A stretch of DNA of 64,000 nt, from positions 744,001 through 808,000 of the forward strand of contig CAWBTC010000017.1 of assembly GCA_963791635.1 (NCBI GenBank), read 5' to 3'. This document shows, piece by piece, positions 36,801-43,654 of this stretch (position 1 is the stretch's first letter; each line of letters opens with the position of its first letter). The DNA comes from VFMC01 sp963791635 (GTDB lineage: Bacteria > Actinomycetota > Acidimicrobiia > Acidimicrobiales > Ilumatobacteraceae). The notes under the pieces were generated by a model. It ran no database searches. It was not told the DNA's origin and saw only the letters and a program-made list of their open reading frames with translations. A program made the position numbers and the translations under genes.

Positions 36801-37399
36801 AACCGCAGATCGATCAGCGACGCGTCGCTCGACGACGGCAGCGTGGAGCTCTTCGCGCTCGGATCCTCTCCGACGAGGGCGACGGCACCGCCGTGGCGGG
36901 CGGTGCCGGCGAACATCGCGTGACGGAGCGCATCACTCGCACGGTCGAGCCCTGGGGTCTTGCCGTACCAGATGCCGAGCACCCCGTCGTAGCGACACGA
37001 GTCGAGCGTGACGCTGAGCTGCGAACCCATCACGGCCGTTGCCGCGAGTTCTTCGTTCACCGCCGGTTGGTGCACGATGTGCAGCCCGTCGGTTCCGGCC
37101 AGCTTCGCCACGGCAGCGGCATCGCGGTCGTAGGTTGCGAGGGGGCTTCCCGGGTATCCGGTGACGTAGGCAGCGGTTCGCAGCCCGGCGGCGCGATCGA
37201 TCCGCAGCTGCTCGAAGGGCAACCGGGCGAGTGCTTGCGCCCCGCTGAGGAACACCACGCCTTCGTCGCTGCGGTATCTGTCATCGAGCCGGTAGGGCGC
37301 GGAGGAGCGTCGTGCCTGCGAGGCATCCGGATCATGGAGGACCACGGGCGCAGTCTCGCATTGCCGGTGAGGCTCGTCGAGCGAGGCCGTCGGTACCAT
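33893..37399 (-). CDS. indolepyruvate ferredoxin oxidoreductase family protein (fused alpha/ferredoxin/gamma)
   Basis: About 1168 residues. It combines a 2-oxoacid:acceptor oxidoreductase alpha part (GYPGSPLATYD), a thiamine-diphosphate part (FCSGCPHNTS, GGGIGCHTM, NEGAQWFGMAPF, NIGDGTLFHSG), a cysteine-rich Fe-S region (CEGCGDCGAKSNC ... CNLDASCLDGDCPAF) and a gamma domain (SGIGGTGVVTISQILGTAA). Relatives convert aryl-pyruvates to aryl-acetyl-CoA in amino-acid breakdown. The full length matches single-chain versions in aerobic bacteria. The start is ATG 37399 or GTG 37345; the latter would leave a cleaner divergent promoter for ybaK. Confidence 0.87.
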   Translation of the reverse strand: MVPTASLDEPHRQCETAPVVLHDPDASQARRSSAPYRLDDRYRSDEGVVFLSGAQALARLPFEQLRIDRAAGLRTAAYVTGYPGSPLATYDRDAAAVAKLAGTDGLHIVHQPAVNEELAATAVMGSQLSVTLDSCRYDGVLGIWYGKTPGLDRASDALRHAMFAGTARHGGAVALVGEDPSAKSSTLPSSSDASLIDLRFPVLFPGDVQDAVDLGRHAVALSRASGLWSAIKVIEAVADGTGTVELHPDRVVPVLPVVEVDGPTGRVPYQPTPSGRLLTPYTLDVERELYDVRLEVARQYGVANRLNSVTVRGPQDWIGIVAGGSTFAETREALRLLGLRTDDDLRSAGVRLLRLRMPVPLDIAVVREFADGLTEVLVVEDKSPLLEGRVIEALYPLARRPVVCGKRAPDGSALLPPTGSLTADVILPRLRSRLEQRLSPDRLAPAPTSLGDRRLIPLSINRTPYFCSGCPHNTSTRAPEGALVGGGIGCHTMVMLMEQGRFGHIVGVTAMGNEGAQWFGMAPFVDEPHLFQNIGDGTLFHSGMLAVRAAVASGTNITYKVLYNGAVSMTGGQLPAGQLDVPALAKVFLAEGVRRVVITTDDPGRYRGVTLPLGVDVWPRSRIIDAQEALAGVVGTTVLIHDQRCAAELRRDRKRGRVEQPGWRLVIDQRVCEGCGDCGAKSNCLSVQPIDTAFGRKTAIDQFSCNLDASCLDGDCPAFMTVRASRRTTRRALRTRRRDTPVSAAVDVSSLGNPTVVVDADDCTVRLSGIGGTGVVTISQILGTAAMLDGFHVRGLDQTGLSQKAGPVVSDVRLTRGEPRASNRASAASVDTLIAFDLLVASSDAHITGASPERTVVVASSASVGTGAMVVDPSTSFPHAEALGRLRSSSRSVSTIDAIAATQAASGDATMANVYLLGVAVQQGAVPVRPECVEEAITLNGVAVDKNIAAFRSGRLDASNTTGVSDAVEPVTALIDRLSADLQGYQSARYADRFRMLVEQAVATGDEAFARVVAVHLHKLMAYKDEYEVARLLLLPTSRAAAEAVVGSGARVQWNLHPPLLRSMGLRRKLRLGRWARPLMLALRAARRVRGTPLDVFGMARLRRTERSLIPEYEAAIGRLVAGFTPERAAEAIAIASLPDIVRGYEHLKRQRIEQYRTELGERLARLG
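37394..37399 (+). promoter_or_regulatory. -10 box of a leaderless promoter for the YbaK gene
   Basis: TACCAT, 8 nt before the ATG at 37408, without a ribosome-binding site. Confidence 0.45.
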
Positions 37400-37407
37400 C
37401 GCCGGCG

Positions 37408-37887
37408 ATGACCCCTGCCATCGTCGAGCTGCAGCGCGCCGGCGCCGTGTTCTCGGTGCACGAGTTCGAGCCCGACCCTGCCGACCGCAGCTACGGCTTG
37501 GCCGCTGCCCGCGCGCTCGGCGTGGCGGCCGACCGCGTGTTCAAGACGTTGCTGGCAGACGTCACCGGGGGCGGGGGAGTCATCCAGGTGGTGGGCATCG
37601 TGCCGGTGACCGCGCAGTTGTCGATGAAGGAGGTCGCCACAGCGGTCGGGGCCAAGCGGGCCGAGATGAGTGCTCCGGCAACCGCGGAGCGGAGCACCGG
37701 CTACGTCGTGGGTGGGATCAGCCCCTTCGGACAGAAGAAGCGGTTGCTCACGGTGATCGACGAGACCTGCGAGCTGAGTGACACGATCTACGTGAGTGGT
37801 GGCCGTCGAGGGCTCGATCTCGAGCTCGCGCCGTCGACGCTGATCGAGGTGCTCCAGGCGGTGGTCGCACCCATTGCCGTGTGGTGA
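37408..37887 (+). CDS. ybaK: YbaK/EbsC-family Cys-tRNA(Pro) deacylase
   Basis: 159 residues with the YbaK/ProX fold: SVHEFEPDPADRSYGLAAARALGVAADRVFKTLLADV, then a conserved Lys in SMKEVATAVGAKRAEM and the GGISPFGQKKRLLTVID loop. The family removes mischarged cysteine from tRNA(Pro) in trans. Start and length are normal. The stop codon is the beginning of a 14-bp tandem array that separates it from the convergent hydrolase gene. Confidence 0.88.
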   Translation: MTPAIVELQRAGAVFSVHEFEPDPADRSYGLAAARALGVAADRVFKTLLADVTGGGGVIQVVGIVPVTAQLSMKEVATAVGAKRAEMSAPATAERSTGYVVGGISPFGQKKRLLTVIDETCELSDTIYVSGGRRGLDLELAPSTLIEVLQAVVAPIAVW

Positions 37888-37939
37888 TCGTTGTCGGGTG
37901 ATCGTTGTCGGGTGATCGTTGTCGGGTGATCGATGTCGG
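37884..37939. repeat. 14-bp tandem array between convergent ybaK and hydrolase genes
   Basis: Four units of GTGATCGTTGTCGG at 37884, 37898, 37912 and 37926 (the last with one change, GATGTC). The first contains the ybaK stop, and the array spans nearly the whole 55-bp gap. Confidence 0.92.
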
Positions 37940-37942
37940 GGA

Positions 37943-38695
37943 TCAGCGGAGCTCGTCGAAGTCGACGAGGCGCTCGACGAACCGATCACGGTGCAACAGA
38001 TGCGGGTAGTGGCCCTGGTCGGGCCACACCTCCACGGTGGCCGACGGCACCAGCTTGCGCAGCCAGTGGGTGTAGTCCTCGCCCGGGTCGATGCCGTGGA
38101 GCGACAGGTACGGCACCGTGATCGCGGCGGCGAGCGCCGCAACGGTCGCGTCGAGGTCCTCGGCGGTCGATTCGAACACGGTGCCCCAGATCCCGAGCAC
38201 CACGGATTGATCGGCCCGCCGCAACGCACCGATCCGCTGGATCTCGTCGGCGCCGAGGGGGCCGATCATCGACTGGAACACCAGATCGATCGCTGTTCGG
38301 AACGACTCGTCGTCGCCGCGCAACATTGGTTCCAGCTGGGTGAGGCTGTCCTTGAAGTCCGCCAGGCGGAGTGGCTGGTCGACGTTGACGACGGCTCGTG
38401 GTCGGGCGACGGTGGCAAACGCGCTCGCGACGATGCCGCCCAGCGAGTGGCCGACGACCAGCGGTGAGGTCATTCCCGTGTCGGCAACGGTGTCGGCGAC
38501 GTCGATGGCCATCGAGATCGGGTCGTACACGTCGCCCGTTGGCGACTCGCCATGTCCGCGGAGATCGACGCTCAGCACGTCGTAGCGCTCTGCGAGCGCT
38601 GGGATCAACGGATCCCAGGTGCGTCGTGACTCGGTGATCCCATGGACGAGGACGAGGGACGGTCCGCTGCCGGTGCGCTCGTGTGCGAGTTGCAT
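37943..38695 (-). CDS. alpha/beta hydrolase
   Basis: 250 residues from ATG 38695. The oxyanion region is LVLVHGITESRRTW, the lid begins after SVDLRGHGESP, the nucleophile elbow is GHSLGG, and the acid and base are expected in LSLHGIDPGED and WPDQGHYPHLLH. It is a cytoplasmic hydrolase, probably an esterase, epoxide hydrolase or C-C bond hydrolase; no signal peptide is present. A leaderless-type box 6 nt upstream fixes the start. Longer starts would add a low-complexity Arg/His head. Confidence 0.83.
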   Translation of the reverse strand: MQLAHERTGSGPSLVLVHGITESRRTWDPLIPALAERYDVLSVDLRGHGESPTGDVYDPISMAIDVADTVADTGMTSPLVVGHSLGGIVASAFATVARPRAVVNVDQPLRLADFKDSLTQLEPMLRGDDESFRTAIDLVFQSMIGPLGADEIQRIGALRRADQSVVLGIWGTVFESTAEDLDATVAALAAAITVPYLSLHGIDPGEDYTHWLRKLVPSATVEVWPDQGHYPHLLHRDRFVERLVDFDELR

Positions 38696-38701
38696 CTCGT
38701 C

Positions 38702-38707
38702 ACCGTA
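38702..38707 (-). promoter_or_regulatory. -10 box of a leaderless promoter for the alpha/beta hydrolase
   Basis: TACGGT on the minus strand, 6 nt before the ATG at 38695. Confidence 0.5.
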
Positions 38708-38775
38708 GGCGATGCCCGCTGGGTGCCGACGCCGGTGCAAGCCGCCGGTGCAGTTGCGGTGCGTTGCAGTGCGGA

Positions 38776-39672
38776 TCAGAACCGGAGTCCCTGGGTCCCT
38801 CGGCGCAGCGCCTCGATCTTCGCGACACGCGTGAGCGCGGGCGGATGCGTCGCTTCCAGGTGTTCACGCAGGCTGTGCGGGCGTTCCCCGCCGCCCATCG
38901 ACACCACGCGCCGAAGCGCGTTGGACAGTTGCGGACCGAAGCCGAGCAGCACCGCGCGCTGGTCGGCCTGGAACTCCGCACCCCGGCCGGTCACGTTGCC
39001 GACGGCATTGGCGACGAGCAGCCCACTCAGGAACATCCACGACACCGACGTCAGCGCGGCGCTCACGAGCCGACCGATCGCTGTGAGTGCGGCGGAGTGG
39101 CTGGCGTAGCTGTGAGTGGCAGCGGACGCCACGTTCTGCAGGAAGAAGCCGATCCGGGCCAGCAGCAGCACCGGCACGCTGAGCCATTGGGCCACGGTGA
39201 GCGCCACGGTGTGGAAGCCGAGGTGGTGGCTCAACTCGTGTGCGAGCACGCCTGCCAACTCGTCGCGCGGCAGGGTCTCCACGGCGAGTGTGGTGACCAC
39301 CACCAGGTGGCCGCCACAGGCGAAGGCATTCAGTTCTTCTGCCGGCAGCACGGCCAGCACGTAGCGGTGGCGTGGGAGCCGGGCTGCTTGGAGCACGGAT
39401 CGCCATGCGGTGTCGAGTCGCACCCGTTCGTCCCGGGTGGGCGGTCGCGCCCCGAGCAGACGGGTGAGCAACACCGTCTGGAACGGGCGGATGAACAACA
39501 GCACCGCTCCGGCGAGGTAGCCGATCGCGAACCAGGTGAACGAGACATGCCACGCCACACGGACGCCGAGCCAGAAGACTGCCAGCGCCGCGAGCGATAC
39601 CGGCAGAACGATCAGGACCGGCACGAGCGCGGCAACCGCCGAACTCTCGACGCGCCGCCCTCCGACATGCAT
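38776..39672 (-). CDS. M48-family integral membrane metalloprotease
   Basis: 298 residues from ATG 39672. Two N-terminal hydrophobic segments (about 10-33 and 45-65) precede the zinc motif HELSHH (His145, Glu146, His149). A third ligand Glu is expected in GAEFQADQ after two more segments (about 155-215). It resembles HtpX/BlaR1-like peptidases that act at the membrane surface. The reading frame stays open upstream to ATG 39897, which has a GGGGAAAGG site, so a longer form is possible; the leaderless box favours the short one. It is divergent from the HD-GYP gene. Confidence 0.82.
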   Translation of the reverse strand: MHVGGRRVESSAVAALVPVLIVLPVSLAALAVFWLGVRVAWHVSFTWFAIGYLAGAVLLFIRPFQTVLLTRLLGARPPTRDERVRLDTAWRSVLQAARLPRHRYVLAVLPAEELNAFACGGHLVVVTTLAVETLPRDELAGVLAHELSHHLGFHTVALTVAQWLSVPVLLLARIGFFLQNVASAATHSYASHSAALTAIGRLVSAALTSVSWMFLSGLLVANAVGNVTGRGAEFQADQRAVLLGFGPQLSNALRRVVSMGGGERPHSLREHLEATHPPALTRVAKIEALRRGTQGLRF

Positions 39673-39678
39673 CCGCAC

Positions 39679-39684
39679 ACGATA
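39679..39684 (-). promoter_or_regulatory. -10 box of a leaderless promoter for the M48 gene
   Basis: TATCGT on the minus strand, 6 nt before the ATG at 39672. Confidence 0.45.
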
Positions 39685-39980
39685 CGAGCCAGAATCGTTG
39701 TCGGTTCCCGTGCTCGCCACCGCCGTGGCTGCCAGCCCGCCGGCCACGAACGACCGCAGGGGGCGGTCCCGGGTCACGCTCGGCGCGAACCGGGCTCGAC
39801 CAACCGTCAAGCTCTCGTCAAGGTCGACGCTCGCGGTCGTAGGTTCAAGCTTGTGCCAAGAGCCCTGGTGATCCGTGCATCGGCGGCTCAGCTTCATTAG
39901 CCTTTCCCCACGGGCCGCGCGCGTCGCGCCGTGCAGCGTCAGAGGTGCCGGCGCGTGAGACGGGTTGGGTGCTTGTCGAG

Positions 39981-40004
39981 AACAGCGTCGCGAACAGCGT
40001 CGCG
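39981..40004. repeat. 12-bp direct repeat before the HD-GYP gene
   Basis: Two adjacent copies of AACAGCGTCGCG, ending at the GGAGGG ribosome-binding site (40004-40009). The remaining 344-bp M48/HD-GYP gap shows no other clear element apart from the possible upstream extension of the M48 frame. Confidence 0.8.
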
Positions 40005-40016
40005 GAGGGACACGGA

Positions 40017-41774
40017 TTGGCGATTCGGGTGATGCAGTTGGTCGAGAACTCGGGCGTGACGAGGACGATCCGCGAGCTTCTCGATGATGCACGTGCCTGC
40101 CAGGTCACCGACGAGATCGCCGCTCGATCCATGGCGCAGCAGGCACGTGTCCTCGCCCGGTCGCTGAACGACCCAGCCGGCGAGGCCGAGGCGCTGTACC
40201 GCCTCGCCGCGATCGCCTACACCGCCGGTGAGCCCCATGACGCCTACGCACTCGCACTCGATGCCCGAGAGCTCGCCCGCAAGTGCGGTGCGGTCGTCGT
40301 CGAGTCGTTCGCCCTCAATGCGATCGGTCTGATCCATCAAGACGCTGGCAACTTCACCGAGGCCCTCGAGTACGGCCTGAAGGCACTCGAGCTGTATCGC
40401 ACGACCGGGGATCGGGCAACCGAGGGGGCGCTGCTCAATGCGATCGCCTCCATCCATCACGAACTCGGCGACTCGGATCGTGCTCTGGTGACCTACGAAG
40501 CCGCGCTGAACGTCAGCAATGGCGTCGAGCTGCGCGATGCCAGTTGGTACGCGAACCACGTCCTGATCCTCCACAACATGGCTGACGTGCGGGCCAGTCG
40601 CAACGAACACCTCCTCGCGGTCAGTCTCGCTTCAGAGGCGCTCGATCTCAGTCGCGAACACGCTGTCGAGTACGTGCCGTTGCTCCTCACCAAGCTCGCG
40701 ACCGTCTACATCGACCTGCGCATGCTCGACGACGCGGACCAGTACCTCGACGAGGCCGGACGACTGCTCGCCGATACGACGGCCGAGATCGACAAGGACG
40801 CCATGTTCGGCCTGGCGATGGTGCGCGGCAAGGCGGCGATCGCCCGTGTCGACCTGGCCGCGGCGGCCGACCACTATCGCAAGGCGCTCCAGGTCGCCGA
40901 GGAAGCGGTGGCGAAGCCCCGCCAGCTCACGGCGCTCACCTCGCTCGCCGACACGTGCAAGCAGCTCGGCCGGTTCGAGGAGGCGCTCGGCTATCAGGAG
41001 GAGCGATTCCGAGTTCACGAAGCGATCTTCAGCGAGGGCGCCGACCTGCGCATCAAGACGCTTCAGGTCGCCCATGACACCGAAGCGGCCCGCCAGCAGG
41101 CCGAGATCCTCCGCCTCCGCACCGGCGAGCTCGAGGCGCTCGTGCGGGGCCGCACGTACGACCTCGAGGAGTACCAGCTCGAGGCGTTCCAGCGTCTCGC
41201 CGTGCTCGCGGAGTTCCGCGACACCGACACCGGTGAGCACACGATCCGCGTCGGCGATCTCGCCGCCGCGATCGCGACCGAGTTGGGCGAGGCCTCCGGC
41301 TGGACCGCCCAGCTGCGCCTTGCGGGCCGGCTGCACGACATCGGCAAGGTCGCCGTCCCCGACTCGATCCTGATGAAGCCGGGCCCGCTCACGCCCGACG
41401 AGTTCGATGTCATGAAGACGCACACGACGGTCGGTGCCGAGATCCTCTCCGGCAGCACCTCGCCACTCATCCAGCTCGCCGCCGAGGTGGCGTTGAACCA
41501 CCACGAGCGCTGGGACGGCACCGGCTATCCCTCAGGACTGCACACGGAACAGATCCCGATCAGCGGCCGCATCGTCACCGTCGCCGACGTGTACGACGCA
41601 CTCACCAGCCACCGCACGTACAAGCACGCCTGGACCGCGCTCGAGGCGATCACGTACATCGTCGGTGCCCGTGGCGCCCAGTTCGAGCCACGCATCGTCG
41701 ACGCCTTCATCGGCGTGATGCGGGTGGCGCACCCCGACCTCGCGCACGAGCTCGACGGTCTCACCGTTTCCTGA
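40017..41774 (+). CDS. TPR-HD-GYP protein, likely c-di-GMP phosphodiesterase
   Basis: 585 residues with no membrane segment. Residues about 25-355 form tetratricopeptide repeats (GEAEALYRLAAIAYTAGEPHDAYALALDARELA, then EALEYGLKALELYRTTGD, and others). A coiled coil (about 345-395) leads to a C-terminal HD-GYP domain with DTGEHTIRVGDLAA, RLHDIGKVAVPDSIL and HHERWDGTGYPSGL. HD-GYP proteins hydrolyse c-di-GMP; the TPR part should sense or bind a protein partner. GGAGGG stands 7 nt before TTG 40017, chosen as the start; the frame is open to 39945. A GGDEF cyclase lies 8 kb away. Confidence 0.87.
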   Translation: MAIRVMQLVENSGVTRTIRELLDDARACQVTDEIAARSMAQQARVLARSLNDPAGEAEALYRLAAIAYTAGEPHDAYALALDARELARKCGAVVVESFALNAIGLIHQDAGNFTEALEYGLKALELYRTTGDRATEGALLNAIASIHHELGDSDRALVTYEAALNVSNGVELRDASWYANHVLILHNMADVRASRNEHLLAVSLASEALDLSREHAVEYVPLLLTKLATVYIDLRMLDDADQYLDEAGRLLADTTAEIDKDAMFGLAMVRGKAAIARVDLAAAADHYRKALQVAEEAVAKPRQLTALTSLADTCKQLGRFEEALGYQEERFRVHEAIFSEGADLRIKTLQVAHDTEAARQQAEILRLRTGELEALVRGRTYDLEEYQLEAFQRLAVLAEFRDTDTGEHTIRVGDLAAAIATELGEASGWTAQLRLAGRLHDIGKVAVPDSILMKPGPLTPDEFDVMKTHTTVGAEILSGSTSPLIQLAAEVALNHHERWDGTGYPSGLHTEQIPISGRIVTVADVYDALTSHRTYKHAWTALEAITYIVGARGAQFEPRIVDAFIGVMRVAHPDLAHELDGLTVS

Positions 41775-41784
41775 CTCAGCCAGG

Positions 41785-42432
41785 TCAACGCAAGACGGTC
41801 TCGCCCGACAACGCGCGCATCACCCAGCCGCCGACGAACGCCGCCAACTCGTCGACATCGACGTCGAGCGAGCCGTTGCGCAGCGCATGGCTGAACGACG
41901 AGACCACACCGAGCACGCCCACGGCGTAGAGCTGCGGATCGCCGTCGGGCACCAAGCCCTGTCGCTGGGCGTCGCGCACCAACCGCACCACGTCGGTGGC
42001 ATACACGTCACTGCCCTCGCGGAGCACCTCGGCCACGTCGGAGCCGCGTCCGCTCAGCTCGTCCTGTGAGCGTTCGACGTCGAGCAATGCGAAGTACGCG
42101 CGGTGCTCGGCCATGAACACAACCGACGCTTCGGTGCCCTGGCGGATCCGGGTGAGAGGGTCGGCGCCGGGGTCCATCGCTGCCGCCTGGGCGCGCCGGA
42201 GCTGCAGCCGCATCGAACGCACGAGTTCGGCGAACAGCTCCTCCTTGGTGGGGAAGTACCAGTAGACGAGACCCTTGGCCACCCCGGCAGCGGCACAGAT
42301 GTCGGCGATGCGGGTGTTCGCATAGCCCTTCGAGGAGAACAGCACCGCCGCGGCGTCGAGGAGTTGTTGTTTGCGTTCGATGCCCTGTTCGGTGTGCGTG
42401 CGGCGCTCCGCTGGCCCCGTCGACGTGTTCAC
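41785..42432 (-). CDS. TetR-family transcriptional regulator
   Basis: 215 residues from GTG 42432 (TTG 42438 is also possible). The HTH is at about 20-65: KQQLLDAAAVLFSSKGYANTRIADICAAAGVAKGLVYWYFPTKEELF. An alpha-helical ligand domain follows, with an Asp-rich end (LDVDVDELAAF). The ligand is unknown. An 18-bp palindrome between this gene and the ferredoxin gene is the likely operator, so it should control both itself and the ferredoxin. Confidence 0.88.
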   Translation of the reverse strand: MNTSTGPAERRTHTEQGIERKQQLLDAAAVLFSSKGYANTRIADICAAAGVAKGLVYWYFPTKEELFAELVRSMRLQLRRAQAAAMDPGADPLTRIRQGTEASVVFMAEHRAYFALLDVERSQDELSGRGSDVAEVLREGSDVYATDVVRLVRDAQRQGLVPDGDPQLYAVGVLGVVSSFSHALRNGSLDVDVDELAAFVGGWVMRALSGETVLR

Positions 42433-42452
42433 GGGCAACAGTGGATCATCCG

Positions 42453-42470
42453 CTTGACCGCCGGGTCAAG
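42453..42470. promoter_or_regulatory. TetR-type palindrome in the TetR/ferredoxin promoter
   Basis: CTTGACC-GCCG-GGTCAAG: perfect 7-bp arms with a 4-nt centre, 20 bp from the TetR start and 17 bp upstream of the ferredoxin -10 box. Each arm includes a TTGACC that could serve as a -35 element. Confidence 0.6.
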
Positions 42471-42487
42471 ACGGCCAGGGCGATGCC

Positions 42488-42493
42488 TACACT
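42488..42493 (+). promoter_or_regulatory. -10 box of a leaderless promoter for the ferredoxin
   Basis: TACACT, 7 nt before the ATG at 42501. The palindrome at 42453-42470 covers the -35 region. Confidence 0.55.
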
Positions 42494-42500
42494 TGGCCGC

Positions 42501-42812
42501 ATGGGGGCGACACGTGATGAGCGCATCGAGACGCGCACTCGCAATCCGAAGTGGAAGAACCTGCCGGTCAGGATCGAGATGCTCGAATGCATCAACTGCG
42601 ACGCGTGCCTGCGGCATTGCCCGCCACACTTCGGGGCGATCTTCAACCACGGGCCCGACGTCGTGATCGTTCCCGAGTTGTGCAGCGGATGCGACAAGTG
42701 CCTCCCGGCCTGCCCGGTGAACTGCATCTACCCGTTTCCCGATTGGGAGGCAGTGGGCGTGCCGGGGGAGTGGTGGGACGAGCCGCTCGGCCCCGACGAT
42801 CCGTATCGCTAG
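42501..42812 (+). CDS. 2[4Fe-4S] ferredoxin-like protein
   Basis: 103 residues with two cluster motifs: CINCDACLRHCPP and CSGCDKCLPACPVNC. Each follows the CxxCxxCxxxCP pattern of bacterial-type ferredoxins. A short basic N-terminus and an acidic C-terminus (EWWDEPLGPDDPYR) flank them. It should carry electrons in the cytoplasm. The operator upstream implies TetR control. The 2-oxoacid oxidoreductase at 33.9-37.4 kb is a possible partner, although not adjacent. Confidence 0.9.
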   Translation: MGATRDERIETRTRNPKWKNLPVRIEMLECINCDACLRHCPPHFGAIFNHGPDVVIVPELCSGCDKCLPACPVNCIYPFPDWEAVGVPGEWWDEPLGPDDPYR

Positions 42813-42880
42813 CGCGTCGCTGACCCGCGGACCTACGGGTCGAGGTCCCCAGAGGTCATGCTCGCGGCCATACTTCCTCC

Positions 42881-43654
42881 ATGAGCAATCCCTCGATGGT
42901 TCCTGTCCTGCCCGGCTGCGAGTCCTGGTCACACGCTGCTCCGACCTCCGATGCGCCGGGCGCCCTCGTGGTCCATGGATTCACCGGCGCGCCCTCGTCG
43001 ATGCGCGGGCTGGCCGAGGCGTTCGCAGCTGCCGGCTTCCACGTCGAACTGCCACGGCTGCCCGGCCATGGCACGTCCGTCGAAGACATGAAGACGACCT
43101 CCTGGGCGGATTGGCACGGTGAGGCCGAGGCCGCGTATCAGCGTCTGGCTGCGCGTTGTTCGAAGGTGGTGGTCGCCGGTCTGAGCATGGGCGGTGCACT
43201 CACCCTGCGGCTCGGAGCCGATCACCCCGAGATCGCTGGTCTGGTGTGTGTCAACCCTGCGACCCAACCATCCGACGACATGATCGGACTGGTCCGCGCC
43301 ACGATCGACGCCGGCACTGACGAGTTCCCGGCGATCGGAAGCGACATCGCCGATCCGGACCAGACCGAGATCGCCTACGCAGCCACCCCGTTGCGGCCGT
43401 TGCTGTCGTTCCTGGAGGACGGGCTCATCCCGCTGGCAGCGACGTATCCCACCATGGAGCCACCGCTGTTGCTGATGAACTCTCCGCAGGACCATGTGGT
43501 CGAGCCGGCTCAGGCCGAGTTCCTCGCCAGCACCTACGGCGGTCGCGTCGAGCGGGTCACCCTCGAGCGCAGCTTCCACGTCGCCACCCAAGACTTCGAC
43601 CGTGGTCTGATCGAGGAACGTGCGGTTGGCTTCGCCCGCGGCGTCACGTCGTGA
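42881..43654 (+). CDS. carboxylesterase / monoacylglycerol lipase-like alpha/beta hydrolase
   Basis: 257 residues, resembling the small Est30-type carboxylesterases: ALVVHGFTGAPSSMRGLAEAFAAAGFHVELPRLPGHGTS, nucleophile elbow GLSMGG, acid SPQDHVV and base ERSFHVAT. The cap is small. It is cytoplasmic and acts on short-chain esters or monoacylglycerols. The stop overlaps lgt by 4 bp (GTGA). A CATACT box 6 nt before the ATG is a weak leaderless-type promoter. Confidence 0.85.
   Translation: MSNPSMVPVLPGCESWSHAAPTSDAPGALVVHGFTGAPSSMRGLAEAFAAAGFHVELPRLPGHGTSVEDMKTTSWADWHGEAEAAYQRLAARCSKVVVAGLSMGGALTLRLGADHPEIAGLVCVNPATQPSDDMIGLVRATIDAGTDEFPAIGSDIADPDQTEIAYAATPLRPLLSFLEDGLIPLAATYPTMEPPLLLMNSPQDHVVEPAQAEFLASTYGGRVERVTLERSFHVATQDFDRGLIEERAVGFARGVTS

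Noticed and set aside
34691..37411. A 906-codon open frame on the plus strand
   Set aside because: It is antisense to the indolepyruvate oxidoreductase gene, is rich in Arg/His/Ala with no domain, and is a by-product of high third-position GC.
39897..40092. Upstream extension of the M48 protease frame
   Set aside because: Beyond ATG 39897 the frame overlaps the HD-GYP gene and is Arg/Ser-rich; the start at 39672 has a leaderless box and a normal membrane N-terminus.
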